Below, piece after piece: positions 51,306 to 62,417 of a stretch of 64,000 bases of DNA. The position numbers were made by a program, and so were the translations under genes. The notes beneath the pieces were generated by a model that did not search any database, had not been told where the DNA came from, and saw only the letters and a program-made list of their open reading frames with translations. Source of the stretch: Aliiglaciecola lipolytica (lineage in GTDB: Bacteria; Pseudomonadota; Gammaproteobacteria; Enterobacterales; Alteromonadaceae); assembly GCF_018860635.1 (NCBI RefSeq), contig NZ_JAHKPT010000006.1, forward strand, positions 1 to 64,000. Reading direction: 5' to 3'. Numbering within the stretch: position 1 is the first letter of the stretch; the number at the start of each line of letters is the position of its first letter.

Positions 51306-53369
51306 ATGTATCCAGAACAAATCTATTATCCAAAAGAACTAAGCTGGCTTTCTTTTAATGAACGTGTATTGCAAGAAGCAGCGGATAAACACAATCCAAT
51401 CGTTGAAAGAATTCGATTTTTAGGCATTTTTTCCAGCAATATGGATGAGTTTTACCGAGTCAGAGTGGCGGAAGTAAAACGCTTAATTTATATTCACTTA
51501 GAAGAAGGTAACGAGCAAGCAGCAGAAAACACCAAGTTGTTGATGGAAAAAATTCAACACAAAGTGGTGGTGCTAACGGATAACTTTGAAAAAGTTTACG
51601 ATGATGTTATCGCCGGACTGAAGCGCTACAACATCTACATAGTAGACAAAAACCAACTATCCCCGTATCAACAAGAATGGTTAACAAACTATTTTAAAAA
51701 CAAAATATTACGCCATATTGCACCTATATTACTGCATAAAAAAGTCAACCTTGTCGATCGCCTGAATGACTTTGGCACCTATTTATATGTGGCTATTTAT
51801 AAAAAAGACCGAGCAACTAAATACGCAACGATTGAGTTGCCCACCGAAGCCATGTCGCGTTTTATTCAAATTCCGCCTGAAAAAAGCCGTAAAAAGAAAC
51901 ACATCATATTAATTGATGACGTTATTCAACTTTGCTTAAGCATTGTGTTTAAAGGCTTTATTGAATTTGATGAAATGGAAGCTTACTCATTTAAAGTGAC
52001 CAGAGATTCAGAATATTCTATCAATGATGAGATTGATGAAAGTTTCGTAGAAAAAATGTCTGAAAGCATGAAGCAACGTTTGATAGCTGAGCCTGTAAGG
52101 GTTATCTATGATGCTGATATGCCAGAAGAAATGTTAAAAAATCTCAAGAAACGTTTAAAAATCAGTTCTTTTGATAGTTTGATAGCGGGCGGTGCCTATC
52201 GAAACTTCAAAGACTTTATTGGTTTCCCAAATGTCGGCAGAAGTTATTTAGAAAATCCACCTCTACCAGCAATAAATACGCACTTATTTACTGATTTCGA
52301 CACGGTATTTGATGCTATTAAACATAAAGATATTTTACTTTATTATCCCTATCATCGATTTTTACATTTTACCGAGTTTGTGCGCCAAGCGGCATTTGAC
52401 CCCAGCGTCAAACATATCCGTCTGAATATTTATCGCGTAGCGAATAAATCGCGAATCGTCAATTCACTTATCGACGCCGTAGACAATGGTAAAACAGTAA
52501 CCGTAGTGGTCGAACTGCGTGCGCGTTTTGATGAAGAAGCCAACATTGAATGGTCAAAAACCATGACCGATGCCGGGATCCGAGTTGTGTTAGGTTCTCC
52601 TTCATTCAAAATCCATAGTAAATTATGCGTGGTCAGTCGTGAAGAAAAAGGGGAGCTAGTACATTATTCTCATTTCGGTACGGGTAACTTCAATGAAAAA
52701 ACAGCTAAAATTTATACTGACTTTAGCCTGTTTACCCGTAACCAAGAATTAGCTCAAGAAGCAATTTGGGTATTTGATTTGATTCAATTGCCTTACCGTC
52801 GCAATAAATTTCAACATCTGCAAGTATCGCCACTAAATGCGCGCACCAAAATTCAGATTTTAGTGCGCCAAGAAATCCAAAATGCCAATGAAGGCTTACC
52901 ATCAGGCATCACTTTAAAAGTGAATAACCTAGTTGACCAACAATTAATTGACGATTTATATCGAGCCGGTCAGGCTGGTGTCAAAGTAAGAGCCATAGTC
53001 CGTGGCATGTGTTCACTTATACCGAATATTCCCGGAGTAAGTGAAAACATCACTATTATTAGTATTGTAGATCGCTTTTTAGAACACCCAAGAGTGATGT
53101 CTTTTACAAATGCGGGAAATCCTAAAGTGTTTATTTCTTCGGCCGATTGGATGGGAAGAAATATGGATAATCGCATTGAAGTGGGTTGTCCTATTTATGA
53201 TGAAGACTTAAAAAAACGCATTATTCATATTCTGGAACTGCAATTGAAAGACACCATCAAAGCACGAATCATTGATGCGGAACAAACCAATAAATATGTG
53301 AAGCGTGGAAATCGTAAAAAACTACGTTCTCAAGTGGAAATTTATCACTATCTAAAATCACTAGAATAA
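51306..53369 (+). CDS. ppk: Polyphosphate kinase
   Basis: A 687-residue PPK1, which makes polyphosphate from ATP reversibly. It begins with the family motif YYPKELSWLSFNERVLQEA (N-domain, SSNMDEFYRVRV nearby). The two phospholipase-D-like catalytic domains carry the histidines expected for the phosphoenzyme: H437 in FKIHSKL and H594 in FLEHPRV. Length agrees with E. coli Ppk (688). It is followed 45 bases later by ppx on the same strand, forming a ppk-ppx operon inside the phosphate island. Confidence 0.97.
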   Translation: MYPEQIYYPKELSWLSFNERVLQEAADKHNPIVERIRFLGIFSSNMDEFYRVRVAEVKRLIYIHLEEGNEQAAENTKLLMEKIQHKVVVLTDNFEKVYDDVIAGLKRYNIYIVDKNQLSPYQQEWLTNYFKNKILRHIAPILLHKKVNLVDRLNDFGTYLYVAIYKKDRATKYATIELPTEAMSRFIQIPPEKSRKKKHIILIDDVIQLCLSIVFKGFIEFDEMEAYSFKVTRDSEYSINDEIDESFVEKMSESMKQRLIAEPVRVIYDADMPEEMLKNLKKRLKISSFDSLIAGGAYRNFKDFIGFPNVGRSYLENPPLPAINTHLFTDFDTVFDAIKHKDILLYYPYHRFLHFTEFVRQAAFDPSVKHIRLNIYRVANKSRIVNSLIDAVDNGKTVTVVVELRARFDEEANIEWSKTMTDAGIRVVLGSPSFKIHSKLCVVSREEKGELVHYSHFGTGNFNEKTAKIYTDFSLFTRNQELAQEAIWVFDLIQLPYRRNKFQHLQVSPLNARTKIQILVRQEIQNANEGLPSGITLKVNNLVDQQLIDDLYRAGQAGVKVRAIVRGMCSLIPNIPGVSENITIISIVDRFLEHPRVMSFTNAGNPKVFISSADWMGRNMDNRIEVGCPIYDEDLKKRIIHILELQLKDTIKARIIDAEQTNKYVKRGNRKKLRSQVEIYHYLKSLE

Positions 53370-53414
53370 TACACTATATCGAGATGTAAGCCGCCTTAAG
53401 GAATGATGTCATAA

Positions 53415-54941
53415 ATGTCACAATTCAGTGAAGCCTTCAGTAATATTGAAGCTAGACCCACAACTCAAGTTGCGGCGCTTGATATCGGCTCGAATAGCTT
53501 TCATCTAGTGATCGCGCGAATTGTTGCCGGTAGTGTGCAAATCCTGCACCGTGTTAAGCAGAAGGTTCGTTTAGCTGATGGTTTAGATAAACATCATCGC
53601 TTATCCGACGAAGCCATGCAAAGAGGCTTAGATACCCTACAAATAATTGCTGAGAGTCTCAAAGGCTTTGAACCTGACACGGTAAGAATTGTGGCTACTT
53701 ACACGCTGCGTAAAGCCAAAAACGCAAAAGATTTTATTCAAGCGGCTAAGCAAATTTTACCTTACCCTATCGAAGTAATATCCGGTATTGAAGAAGCTCG
53801 TTTAATCTACTCAGGGGTCGCCCACACAGTTCAAAATAATGGCCAAAGGCTAGTAGTCGATATTGGTGGAGGTTCAACTGAATTTATCATTGGCGAAGGT
53901 TTTGATAGTAAAATAATGCGCAGCTTACAAATGGGCTGTGTGAGTTATACAAAGCGTTTTTTTGCGGAGGGGGCTCTCACGGCTGGCGCCTTTAAAAAGG
54001 CGATTACCGCAGCCCAACAAGAACTTGAATTGATAGACGCTAAATACCTAAAACTGGGTTGGCGACACTGTATCGGCACCTCTGGCACCATCAAGGCAAT
54101 AGTGCTGTTAGCCCAATCATTAGATGATGCTAATCCAGAGGGTTTTGTATCACTGGACAACCTAAAAACGTTGCGCGACAAGTGTATATCCGCAGGCCAT
54201 ATCAAAGACTTAAAGTTAGCCGTCACAGAAGACCGAATTCCAGTCTTAGCTGCTGGTATTTCAATCTTAATTGGAATCTTTAAAAGCCTCAAAATAGATT
54301 CAGTAGAATATTCTGCCGCAGCTTTACGGGAAGGTGTGATATACGAAATGGAAGAACACCTGGCGCATCACGATATTCGTGAACGCACAGCACAAAGTCT
54401 GGCGACCCGCTATGATGTCGATGTAGACCAAGCAAAACGCGTTCATGTGACGACTCTAGAGGTATATAACCAGTGTAAGAAAGTGTGGAAAATCGGCGGT
54501 CAAGAATATCGTAACTTATTGAGTTGGGCGGCGCTGTTACATGAGGTTGGACTGCAAATAAACTCCCGTGGCGTGCAGCGCCACTCAGGATACATTTTGC
54601 ATAATGTGGACTTGCACGGTTTTAACCAAGAGCAACAAATATTACTTTCGATTTTAGCTCGATTTCACCGCAAAAAAATACGTCCTGACGAACTTCCGGA
54701 ATTTTGGCAATTTGATTCAGAGGCGGTAAAAAAACTGATTATAATTTTACGCTTAGGTGTACTACTTAATATCAAACGGCAAGATGACTTTTTGCCTGAG
54801 TTTAAGATTGTAATAGAAGATAAATCATTACAAATCACCTTCCCTGAACAGTGGTTAATGCACAAGCCGATTATCAGTGCAGATTTGGCTAGAGAAGCCG
54901 AATACTTAGGTGTTTTAGATTATAAACTGTCTTACTCTTAA
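53415..54941 (+). CDS. ppx: Exopolyphosphatase (Ppx/GppA family)
   Basis: A 508-residue enzyme of the ASKHA fold that removes terminal phosphates from polyphosphate and may hydrolyse pppGpp. Motifs: AALDIGSNSFHLVIARI (phosphate-1), VVDIGGGSTEFIIG (phosphate-2), and a C-terminal HD-like domain (about 320-500, LLHEVGLQINSRGVQRHSGYIL). Placement directly after ppk favours Ppx over GppA. The gene ends 51 bases before a convergent gene of unknown function. Confidence 0.93.
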   Translation: MSQFSEAFSNIEARPTTQVAALDIGSNSFHLVIARIVAGSVQILHRVKQKVRLADGLDKHHRLSDEAMQRGLDTLQIIAESLKGFEPDTVRIVATYTLRKAKNAKDFIQAAKQILPYPIEVISGIEEARLIYSGVAHTVQNNGQRLVVDIGGGSTEFIIGEGFDSKIMRSLQMGCVSYTKRFFAEGALTAGAFKKAITAAQQELELIDAKYLKLGWRHCIGTSGTIKAIVLLAQSLDDANPEGFVSLDNLKTLRDKCISAGHIKDLKLAVTEDRIPVLAAGISILIGIFKSLKIDSVEYSAAALREGVIYEMEEHLAHHDIRERTAQSLATRYDVDVDQAKRVHVTTLEVYNQCKKVWKIGGQEYRNLLSWAALLHEVGLQINSRGVQRHSGYILHNVDLHGFNQEQQILLSILARFHRKKIRPDELPEFWQFDSEAVKKLIIILRLGVLLNIKRQDDFLPEFKIVIEDKSLQITFPEQWLMHKPIISADLAREAEYLGVLDYKLSYS

Positions 54942-54992
54942 CCGTTGTTAAACAGCAAATAGAGCATTCATTGAGATCCACTGCGAGTTGAC

Positions 54993-55331
54993 TTAACGGC
55001 CTAGATAACTATCAATTAAATGGGTTAATTGCTCATCAAGATGAGCCTCAAAATCGTCTAGGTTTTTATTAAAGGCACTAAGATACAATGCAGCTTGCTG
55101 CTGATTTAAACGCTTCCCATTCGTTTTATATTCGGTTTCTGGCAAAGATTTATCATACCTTGGGATAATCACCCAACGAATAAAATCGGAATCTAAAGCC
55201 ACCACCATTTTTTTTGCGTGTTTACAAAACCCCTTTATGTGGGCTGCGCCCTCTGGCCCTAGACATCCGGGCTCAACTCGGAATGTTACCGTAAGCTTTT
55301 TATACAACGGCAATGGCAATTCGAATTTCAT
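54993..55331 (-). CDS. Conserved protein of unknown function
   Basis: A 112-residue soluble protein with no signal or membrane segment. It contains a Gly/Pro-rich, Cys-containing EPGCLGPEG segment (about residue 20), a second Cys in GFCKHAKK, and an IIPRYDKSLPETEY stretch. I recall similar uncharacterised proteins in marine gammaproteobacteria but cannot name a family. It converges on ppx. Two cysteines about 13 residues apart could bind metal or pair, but nothing more can be said. Confidence 0.7.
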   Translation of the reverse strand: MKFELPLPLYKKLTVTFRVEPGCLGPEGAAHIKGFCKHAKKMVVALDSDFIRWVIIPRYDKSLPETEYKTNGKRLNQQQAALYLSAFNKNLDDFEAHLDEQLTHLIDSYLGR

Positions 55332-55435
55332 AATTATCCTAATGTCGGTAACCGGAATTTTTCAGTGCTCAGTCAGCCGTTATATTTTAGTCGTGATAAT
55401 CAAAAAATGTTAAACCTAACAGCAGAAAACAAAAA

Positions 55436-55455
55436 AGCCGGACAAAAGTCCGGCT
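55436..55455 (-). terminator. Terminator of the tkt-epd-pgk-fba cluster
   Basis: AGCCGGAC-AAAA-GTCCGGCT is a perfect 8-bp stem; on the minus strand a T-run (TTTTT) follows. It lies just after the aldolase stop codon at 55477. Confidence 0.95.
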
Positions 55456-55476
55456 GTTTAGTCATTTACACTATTA

Positions 55477-56376
55477 CTAGGTAATTGAAGCTTGATAGAT
55501 ACTTTCAATAGAAGCATCTAGGGTTTCTTCAAATTCTTTATCAGAAAGTTGCGCAAATAACCCTTCTGATAGAGCTCGTGAGAAACTTGCAATAATACCT
55601 TTATTTGCCTTTAAACGGTTGTTGGCTTCTTCTCTTGAATAACCACCAGACAAAGCAACCACTTTGAGTACACGAGGGTGCTCAATTAGCTCAGAATAAA
55701 AACCATTCACTTCAGGCAAAGTCAGTTTTAACATCACTTGCTGGGTGTCTGGTAATGCATCCAATTGAGCTAAAATTTCAGCTTTAAGAATTGCTTCAGC
55801 GGCTTCTTTATCAGGCGCATGAATATCAACTTCTGGTTCTATAATAGGAACTAGTCCCTTAGCCAATATTTGTTGCCCTACTAAAAACTGCTGTTCAATT
55901 ACGGCTTTAATGCCAGCCGGATTGGCAGATTTCACCACTGAGCGCATCTTGGTACCAAATACATCTTTCGCATTGGCTTTATCAAGAACGTCATCTAAGC
56001 CAGGCATTGCTTTCATTAGCTGAACGCCATTCTCTTCTGCTTCTAACCCTTTATCCACTTTAAGAAATGGGACAACTTGCTTTTCTTGCCACAAATAGTG
56101 AGAACTGGCTTTACCTTCAATATCCCTATCTAAGGTATTTTCAAACAAAATAGCGCCTAGTACTCGCTTACCATTAAACGCTTTGTTGGTGATGATTCGA
56201 GTGCGCATTTCGTGCACTTTACCGAACATCTCTTCGTCACCGTTATATTCATCTTCGGTCACGCCATACAGTTTTAATGCTTTTGGGGTACTACCACCAC
56301 TTTGATCCAAGGCCGCGATAAATCCATTATCGGACTCTATTTTTTTAAGCATGTCTAGTTGTGCTTGTGATGCCAT
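55477..56376 (-). CDS. Class I fructose-bisphosphate aldolase
   Basis: A 299-residue Schiff-base aldolase that cleaves or makes fructose 1,6-bisphosphate. The N-terminal segment GFIAALDQSGGSTPKAL, the FENTLDR region and the catalytic lysine in VMLKLTLP identify the short bacterial class I family, not the zinc-dependent class II enzyme (FbaA) more usual in E. coli. The frame starts at 56385, but GGAG eight bases before ATG 56376 (MASQAQLD) is better. It is the last gene of a glycolysis/pentose phosphate set (tkt, epd, pgk, aldolase), 93 bases after pgk. Confidence 0.93.
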   Translation of the reverse strand: MASQAQLDMLKKIESDNGFIAALDQSGGSTPKALKLYGVTEDEYNGDEEMFGKVHEMRTRIITNKAFNGKRVLGAILFENTLDRDIEGKASSHYLWQEKQVVPFLKVDKGLEAEENGVQLMKAMPGLDDVLDKANAKDVFGTKMRSVVKSANPAGIKAVIEQQFLVGQQILAKGLVPIIEPEVDIHAPDKEAAEAILKAEILAQLDALPDTQQVMLKLTLPEVNGFYSELIEHPRVLKVVALSGGYSREEANNRLKANKGIIASFSRALSEGLFAQLSDKEFEETLDASIESIYQASIT

Positions 56377-56469
56377 CCGCAACACTCCTTTTTATTTGAG
56401 TAGAATACAAAACTTAACTTGAGTGTTTCACTACACTTCTTCTTCTTGGAGTAATCAATCTGACGACTG

Positions 56470-57648
56470 TCACTCTTTTGCCCTTGCTTCCAACATTGCT
56501 ACAGCAGGTAACGTTTTGCCTTCTAAGAACTCCAAGAAAGCACCACCACCTGTTGATATATACGAAACTTTGTCAGATATACCATATTTGTCTACTGCTG
56601 CCAAAGTATCACCACCACCAGCAATTGAAAAAGCACTGCTTTGTGCAATTGCCAACGAAATTGCTTTGGTTCCTTCACCAAATTGATCGAATTCAAAAAC
56701 CCCTACTGGCCCGTTCCATACGATAGTTCCCGCCTGTCGAATTAACGCGGCAAGTTGATTTGATGTTTGTGGTCCAACATCAAAAATCATATCTTCGTCT
56801 GCGACTTGTGTAACAGCCTTCAAACTGGCTGATGCGGTTTCTGAAAACTCAGTGCCAGTCACCACATCCACGGGTACTGGAATATTGCCACCGTTGTCAC
56901 TTGCCGTCTGCATTAATCGTTTTGCTTCAGGAATCAAATCTGCTTCATATAAAGATTTGCCCACATTATGCCCTTGTGCAGCAATAAATGTATTGGCAAT
57001 CCCGCCACCAACGATTAATTGATCAACTTTACTAGAAAGTGACTCTAACACGGTTAATTTAGTAGAAACTTTAGAACCACCCACAATAGCCAACAAAGGT
57101 CGGGCTGGATTGTCTAAAGCTTTACCAAGTGCATCTAATTCATTGACTAACAAAGGTCCCGCACAAGCTATTGGAGCAAACTTACCCACGCCATGGGTGG
57201 AAGCCTGCGCTCTGTGCGCGGTGCCAAAAGCATCCATTACATACACATCACATAAGCCAGCATACTGCTTTGCAAGCCCTTCGTCGTCTTTTTTCTCACC
57301 TACATTGAAACGTACGTTTTCTAAAACGACAACTTCACCTGTTGCCACTTCCACACCATCAAGATAATCAGAGGCTAAACTAACCGGACAATCGAGGTGA
57401 TCATTCAAATAGTTGACGACAGGTTGCATGGAGTACTGAGCGTCAAACTCGCCTTCAGTGGGTCTGCCTAGGTGCGACATCACCATTACCTTGGCACCTT
57501 TTTCAAGCGCTAGTTTAATCGTTGGTAAGGCTGCTTTAATTCTCGCATCTGATGTCACTTTGCCATCTTTGACTGGCACGTTGAGATCTTCGCGTATTAA
57601 CACTCGTTTATCTGCGAGGGTCAAATCTGCCATACTGAGTATCGACAT
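56470..57648 (-). CDS. pgk: Phosphoglycerate kinase
   Basis: A 392-residue enzyme that transfers phosphate between 1,3-bisphosphoglycerate and ADP. Signature parts are [12 protein letters not shown] (substrate-binding), SHLGRPTEG, the [13 protein letters not shown] hinge and GGGDTLAA in the nucleotide domain. Size agrees with E. coli (387). AAGGAA about seven bases before ATG 57648 supports this start. It lies 81 bases after epd on the same strand. Confidence 0.98.
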   Translation of the reverse strand: MSILSMADLTLADKRVLIREDLNVPVKDGKVTSDARIKAALPTIKLALEKGAKVMVMSHLGRPTEGEFDAQYSMQPVVNYLNDHLDCPVSLASDYLDGVEVATGEVVVLENVRFNVGEKKDDEGLAKQYAGLCDVYVMDAFGTAHRAQASTHGVGKFAPIACAGPLLVNELDALGKALDNPARPLLAIVGGSKVSTKLTVLESLSSKVDQLIVGGGIANTFIAAQGHNVGKSLYEADLIPEAKRLMQTASDNGGNIPVPVDVVTGTEFSETASASLKAVTQVADEDMIFDVGPQTSNQLAALIRQAGTIVWNGPVGVFEFDQFGEGTKAISLAIAQSSAFSIAGGGDTLAAVDKYGISDKVSYISTGGGAFLEFLEGKTLPAVAMLEARAKE

Positions 57649-57729
57649 ATAGGTTCCTTTAATCTTGCTATTATTGATTGTTAATCTATAACATCATTAA
57701 GTATATTTATTTTTAATTACATTTATAGT

Positions 57730-58737
57730 TCAAATACGAAACATAGCTTGCGCAGTGTCTAACATTCGATTCGCAAAACCCCACTCGTTATCACACCATA
57801 CCAGTGTTTTCACAAGTTGTTTGTGACTCACTCTGGTTTGTGTGCCATCCACGATACAAGAATGTGGATCATGATTGAAGTCTATTGATACCAAAGGCTC
57901 TTCAGTGTAACTCAATATTCCGTTTAATCTGCCCTGACCTGCTTGTTTCAACACCTGATTAATGTCATTTATTGACACTTTTTTATCTACTGTCACACTC
58001 AAGTCCATCGCTGTGACATTAATTGTAGGCACTCTGACAGCGATCGCTTCAAATTTTCCTGCAAATTTTGGCAACACCCGTTCAATACCAGCAGCTAATC
58101 GGGTATCTACGGGAATAATCGATTGGCTAGCAGCTCGTGTTCGGCGCAAATCTGGATGATACGCATCAATCACTTGTTGATCATGCATAGAAGAATGAAT
58201 GGTTGTGACTGTGCCGCTTAACACATCAAATGCTTTATCAAGAACTTGAATTACCGGCACTATGCAATTTGTAGTACAAGAGCCATTGGAAACAATGCGA
58301 TCATCACTTTGCAACAAGTCATCATTGATACCGTAAATAACAGTAGCATCCATGTCTGGTGTCGATGGGTGGGAAAAAAGTACTTTTTTAGCGCCTTGGG
58401 CAATATGAATTTCCGCATCCGCTCTATCGTTGTGAACGCCTGTGCACTCTAAGACTAAATCCACATCGAGCTCGGCCCAGGGTAGCTTGTCTAAAGTAGC
58501 GAACTGTAGCAATTGAATCGTATCACCGGCCACATTCAAACAATCCCCATTCAGGGAAACCGGAAATCCAAAACGACCGTGAGCTGTGTCGTATTTTAAT
58601 AAATGAGCGATGCCTTCAGGATTAGCAATCTCATTAATTGCAACAATTTTGATTTGTTCGTGTCGAGCTGTTTCGTACAAAGCCCGCAATACGTTTCGAC
58701 CTATGCGACCAAAGCCATTTATTGCAATTCGTATCAT
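57730..58737 (-). CDS. epd: Erythrose-4-phosphate dehydrogenase
   Basis: A 335-residue member of the GAPDH family. The NAD-binding start is [15 protein letters not shown], and the catalytic Cys is C154 in SNGSCTTNC. Features that separate Epd from GapA are the [17 protein letters not shown] segment and an [12 protein letters not shown] stretch close to E. coli Epd. It oxidises erythrose 4-phosphate to 4-phosphoerythronate for pyridoxal phosphate synthesis; a minor GAPDH activity is possible. The tkt-epd-pgk-aldolase order is common in gammaproteobacteria. Confidence 0.93.
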   Translation of the reverse strand: MIRIAINGFGRIGRNVLRALYETARHEQIKIVAINEIANPEGIAHLLKYDTAHGRFGFPVSLNGDCLNVAGDTIQLLQFATLDKLPWAELDVDLVLECTGVHNDRADAEIHIAQGAKKVLFSHPSTPDMDATVIYGINDDLLQSDDRIVSNGSCTTNCIVPVIQVLDKAFDVLSGTVTTIHSSMHDQQVIDAYHPDLRRTRAASQSIIPVDTRLAAGIERVLPKFAGKFEAIAVRVPTINVTAMDLSVTVDKKVSINDINQVLKQAGQGRLNGILSYTEEPLVSIDFNHDPHSCIVDGTQTRVSHKQLVKTLVWCDNEWGFANRMLDTAQAMFRI

Positions 58738-58851
58738 GTCACTCTTAATACATAAATGGGCACGCTCTGTTACAAGTGTACCCTTTTCTAGTAATTAGGT
58801 TACCAACACTAAAAACCTTAGGTTAGTAACGCTAGTTTATTTTGCGCTCGA

Positions 58852-60843
58852 TTATAATGAATTCGCCGCCTCTACGATAGCATCTGCGGTAAAACCAAAG
58901 TATTTCAGCAACGCGCCACCAGGGGCAGACTCACCAAAGGTAGTCATACCAACGATTTTGCCATCGAATCCAACATATTTGTGCCAAAAATCCACATGAG
59001 CCGCTTCAACAGCAACACGTTTTGTCACGCTGCGAGGTAATACAGACTCACGATAATCAGCATCTTGGGCATCAAAGACATTGGTGCTAGGCATAGATAC
59101 TACACGTACAGCCTTACCTTGCGCAGTTAATTTTTGCGCAGCTTCAACCGTGATAGCGATTTCAGAGCCTGTGGCAATCAAGATGATTTCAGGTGTCGTA
59201 TCACAATCCAGCAAAACATATCCACCTTTGGCGATATCAGCAAGTTGCTGCTCATTGCGAGATTGTGCAGGTAAACCCTGACGGCTGAATACCAGTGCTG
59301 ATGGTCCATCTTTACGCTCAATTGCCGCTTTCCAAGCCACAGCTGTTTCAGCTCCATCACAAGGTCTCCACGTCGTTAGATTTGGAGTTAGACGCAAATT
59401 CGCTACTTGCTCAATAGGTTGATGAGTTGGACCATCTTCCCCTTGTCCAATGGAATCATGGGTATAAACGAAAATATTAGGAATTCCCATCAACGCAGAC
59501 ATACGCACAGCATTACGAGCGTATTCCATGAACATTAAGAAGGTTGCACCATAAGTTCTGAAGCCGCCATGCAGCCCAATACCATTCATGATCGCGCTCA
59601 TACCAAATTCACGTACGCCGTAGAAAATATAGTTGCCACTGGCATCATCGGCGGTAATACCTTTTGAACCAGACCACAATGTTAGGTTAGATCCGGCTAA
59701 ATCGGCTGAACCACCAACCACTTCAGGTAGTAAACTGGCAAAGGCTTCAATTGCATTTTGCGAAGACTTACGACTCGCAACGTTTTCAGCTTTTTCTTGG
59801 GTTTGTTTAATATATGCGGCGGCTTTATCGCTGAAATCAGCAGGTAAGTCACCATTTAAACGACGGGTAAACTCACTGGCTAACTCTGGATATGCTTCTG
59901 CGTATTTAGCAAACTTTCCATTCCACTGTTGCTCAAGCTCTAAACCTGTTTGTTTCGCATCCCATTGTGCGTAGATATCTTCAGGAATAACGAAAGGGGC
60001 ATGGTTCCAGTTAAGTTCTTTGCGGGTTGCTTCAACTTCATCAAGACCTAAAGGTGAACCATGACTATCGTGGCTACCTGATTTATTAGGTGAACCAAAT
60101 CCGATGACTGTTTTACAACAAATCATGGTGGGTTTAGAAGTTTCTGCTTTAGCCGCTTTGATTGCAGCATTGATGGCTTCAGGATCGTGTCCATCCACGT
60201 CAGCAATAACGTGCCAACCATAAGACTCAAAACGAGCAGGAGTATCGTCAGTAAACCAACCTTCTACTTCACCATCAATGGAAATACCGTTGTCATCCCA
60301 AAAGGCGATCAACTTACCTAAACCTAAAGTTCCAGCAAGTGAACAAGTTTCATGAGAAACCCCTTCCATCAAACAACCATCACCTAAAAAGCAATAGGTG
60401 AAATGATCAACAATATCAAACTCAGGTTGATTAAATTGTGCTGCTAACATTTTTTCAGCGATTGCCATACCAACAGCGTTACTAATACCTTGTCCTAAAG
60501 GACCGGTAGTGGTTTCAACTCCAGGTGCGTAGCCATACTCTGGGTGACCTGGAGTTCTTGAATGCAATTGACGAAAGTTTTTTAATTCTTCAATTGGCAA
60601 GTCGTAACCGGTTAGATGCAACAAAGAATAGATCAACATCGAGCCATGACCATTAGACAACACGAAGCGGTCACGGTTAGCCCATTTCGGGTTAGCTGGA
60701 TTGTGGTGCATAAAATCACTCCACAATACTTGTGCAATATCAGCCATTCCCATTGGTGCTCCGGGGTGACCTGAATTAGCTTGTTGTACCGCATCCATTG
60801 ATAAAGCGCGAATGGCATTGGCTAGTTCTCGACGTGAAGGCAT
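58852..60843 (-). CDS. tkt: Transketolase
   Basis: A 663-residue thiamine-diphosphate enzyme of the pentose phosphate pathway. The N-terminal region has SGHPGAPMG, the GDGCLMEG...E thiamine-binding motif and [20 protein letters not shown]. The middle domain has the [20 protein letters not shown] segment, with the catalytic His and Glu. The C-terminal domain is complete. Length agrees with E. coli TktA (663). It heads tkt-epd-pgk-aldolase and is divergent from metK across a 349-base gap. Confidence 0.97.
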   Translation of the reverse strand: MPSRRELANAIRALSMDAVQQANSGHPGAPMGMADIAQVLWSDFMHHNPANPKWANRDRFVLSNGHGSMLIYSLLHLTGYDLPIEELKNFRQLHSRTPGHPEYGYAPGVETTTGPLGQGISNAVGMAIAEKMLAAQFNQPEFDIVDHFTYCFLGDGCLMEGVSHETCSLAGTLGLGKLIAFWDDNGISIDGEVEGWFTDDTPARFESYGWHVIADVDGHDPEAINAAIKAAKAETSKPTMICCKTVIGFGSPNKSGSHDSHGSPLGLDEVEATRKELNWNHAPFVIPEDIYAQWDAKQTGLELEQQWNGKFAKYAEAYPELASEFTRRLNGDLPADFSDKAAAYIKQTQEKAENVASRKSSQNAIEAFASLLPEVVGGSADLAGSNLTLWSGSKGITADDASGNYIFYGVREFGMSAIMNGIGLHGGFRTYGATFLMFMEYARNAVRMSALMGIPNIFVYTHDSIGQGEDGPTHQPIEQVANLRLTPNLTTWRPCDGAETAVAWKAAIERKDGPSALVFSRQGLPAQSRNEQQLADIAKGGYVLLDCDTTPEIILIATGSEIAITVEAAQKLTAQGKAVRVVSMPSTNVFDAQDADYRESVLPRSVTKRVAVEAAHVDFWHKYVGFDGKIVGMTTFGESAPGGALLKYFGFTADAIVEAANSL

Positions 60844-61192
60844 GGTGTCTCCTGCTATAAATAATTGCCTAAAAGCATGCTCAACGCCTAACTAAATTGG
60901 CTATGACATTGATTAATTTGCTTGTATTCATTTTGGGGTTGAACATTTTCCACCAGCCATCGCCGAACTGCAACGCTTATTCATTATTGATTATGCTTTT
61001 TTTGGTTATGTTCTATTCCTTTTCTGGTAATTCACGTACATACAAGTGGAAACCATTCTGAACATATAGCCATTTGGACGTCTAGACGGAAAGACTGGTA
61101 TTTTAGAAAATAATGATTAGAATGCAACTATTGCCGATAAGAAATCACTTTTGGCGTGAATCTATTAAGCGAATTCAAGAAAGGAAAAACAC
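60844..61192. other. Divergent region between tkt and metK
   Basis: A 349-base region holding both promoters. The clear feature is the tandem MetJ-type boxes at 61068-61099, near metK. No gene or other repeat is evident. The metK ribosome site (AAGGAAAAAC) is at the right end. Confidence 0.6.
61068..61099. promoter_or_regulatory. Tandem MetJ (met) boxes upstream of metK
   Basis: Four adjoining 8-mers read AGCCATTT, GGACGTCT, AGACGGAA and AGACTGGT. The second matches the MetJ consensus AGACGTCT at 7 of 8 positions, and the flanking ones at about 5 of 8, with GAC repeated every eight bases. MetJ binds such tandem arrays cooperatively with S-adenosylmethionine as corepressor. The site ends 93 bases before the metK start. 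Confidence 0.8.
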
Positions 61193-62338
61193 ATGACATC
61201 ACATCTTTTTACTTCAGAGTCTGTTTCTGAGGGGCACCCAGACAAAATTGCAGATCAAATCTCTGATGCAGTGTTAGATGCCATTTTAACCCAAGACCCT
61301 AAAGCCCGTGTGGCTTGTGAGACGTTTGTCAAAACCGGAATGGTACTTGTGGGTGGTGAAGTGACCACCTCGGCTTGGGTAGACATTGAAGAATTGACAC
61401 GCAAAACCGTTCGCGAAATTGGCTATACCCACTCAGATATGGGTTTTGACGCAGATTCATGTGCAGTGCTCAACGCCATAGGTAAACAGTCACCAGATAT
61501 TAATCAAGGTGTTGATCGTAGTCGTCCAGAAGAGCAAGGTGCGGGAGATCAAGGCTTGATGTTTGGCTATGCCAGTGATGAAACCGATGTTTTAATGCCT
61601 GCGCCAATTACTTATTCCCATCGTCTGGTAAAACGTCAGGCAGAAGTCAGAAAAAACAACTCGTTGCCTTGGTTGCGCCCTGATGCCAAAAGCCAAGTCA
61701 CTTTTATCTATGAAAATAATCAACCTGTCGGCATAGACGCAGTTGTATTGTCAACTCAACATTGTGACTCAATCAGCACTGCTGATTTGCAAGAAGCCGT
61801 TATGGAAGAAATTATCAAACCCGTGCTGCCTGAAAAGTGGTTGTCAGCCAAAACAAAATTTTTGATTAACCCAACAGGCCGATTTGTTATTGGTGGTCCA
61901 ATGGGTGACTGTGGATTGACTGGTCGTAAAATAATAGTCGACACTTATGGCGGCATGGCCCGTCATGGTGGTGGCTGTTTCTCAGGAAAAGATCCCTCTA
62001 AAGTTGATCGTTCAGCGGCTTACGCCGGGCGTTATGTAGCTAAGAATATAGTTGCAGCAGGGTTAGCTAAACGTTGTGAAATCCAAGTTTCTTATGCAAT
62101 TGGCGTAGCCGAACCAACATCAATTAGCATTGAAACTTTTGGTACTGGTGTTATCTCAGATCAAAAACTCACCGATTTAGTAAGAGCTAATTTTGACCTT
62201 CGTCCTTATGGCCTAATAAAAATGCTCGATCTTGAACGTCCTATCTATCAAGCGACAGCTGCTTACGGTCACTTTGGCCGCGAAGAGTTTCCTTGGGAAG
62301 CGACAGATAAAGCTGAGCAATTGAAGGCTGCACTATAA
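61193..62338 (+). CDS. metK: S-adenosylmethionine synthetase
   Basis: A 381-residue enzyme that makes S-adenosylmethionine from methionine and ATP. Signature segments are [32 protein letters not shown] (the ATP-binding hexapeptide region) and [19 protein letters not shown] (the glycine-rich P-loop-like motif). Length agrees with E. coli MetK (384). A good ribosome site (AAGGAA) precedes the ATG. Control is probably by MetJ through the tandem boxes upstream. A strong terminator follows. Confidence 0.98.
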   Translation: MTSHLFTSESVSEGHPDKIADQISDAVLDAILTQDPKARVACETFVKTGMVLVGGEVTTSAWVDIEELTRKTVREIGYTHSDMGFDADSCAVLNAIGKQSPDINQGVDRSRPEEQGAGDQGLMFGYASDETDVLMPAPITYSHRLVKRQAEVRKNNSLPWLRPDAKSQVTFIYENNQPVGIDAVVLSTQHCDSISTADLQEAVMEEIIKPVLPEKWLSAKTKFLINPTGRFVIGGPMGDCGLTGRKIIVDTYGGMARHGGGCFSGKDPSKVDRSAAYAGRYVAKNIVAAGLAKRCEIQVSYAIGVAEPTSISIETFGTGVISDQKLTDLVRANFDLRPYGLIKMLDLERPIYQATAAYGHFGREEFPWEATDKAEQLKAAL

Positions 62339-62371
62339 ATTAATTAGACATCATATGATGATTAGTTAAAC

Positions 62372-62404
62372 TCAAAATAGCGTCTTTTAGACGCTATTTT
62401 TGTT
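62372..62404 (+). terminator. metK terminator
   Basis: AAAATAGCGTC (62372-62382), a 5-base loop, GACGCTATTTT (62388-62398) and TGTTTT form a typical intrinsic terminator. A separate 12-bp palindrome, CATCATATGATG, lies just before it (62347-62358). Confidence 0.92.
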
Positions 62405-62417
62405 TTAACAGATATTG

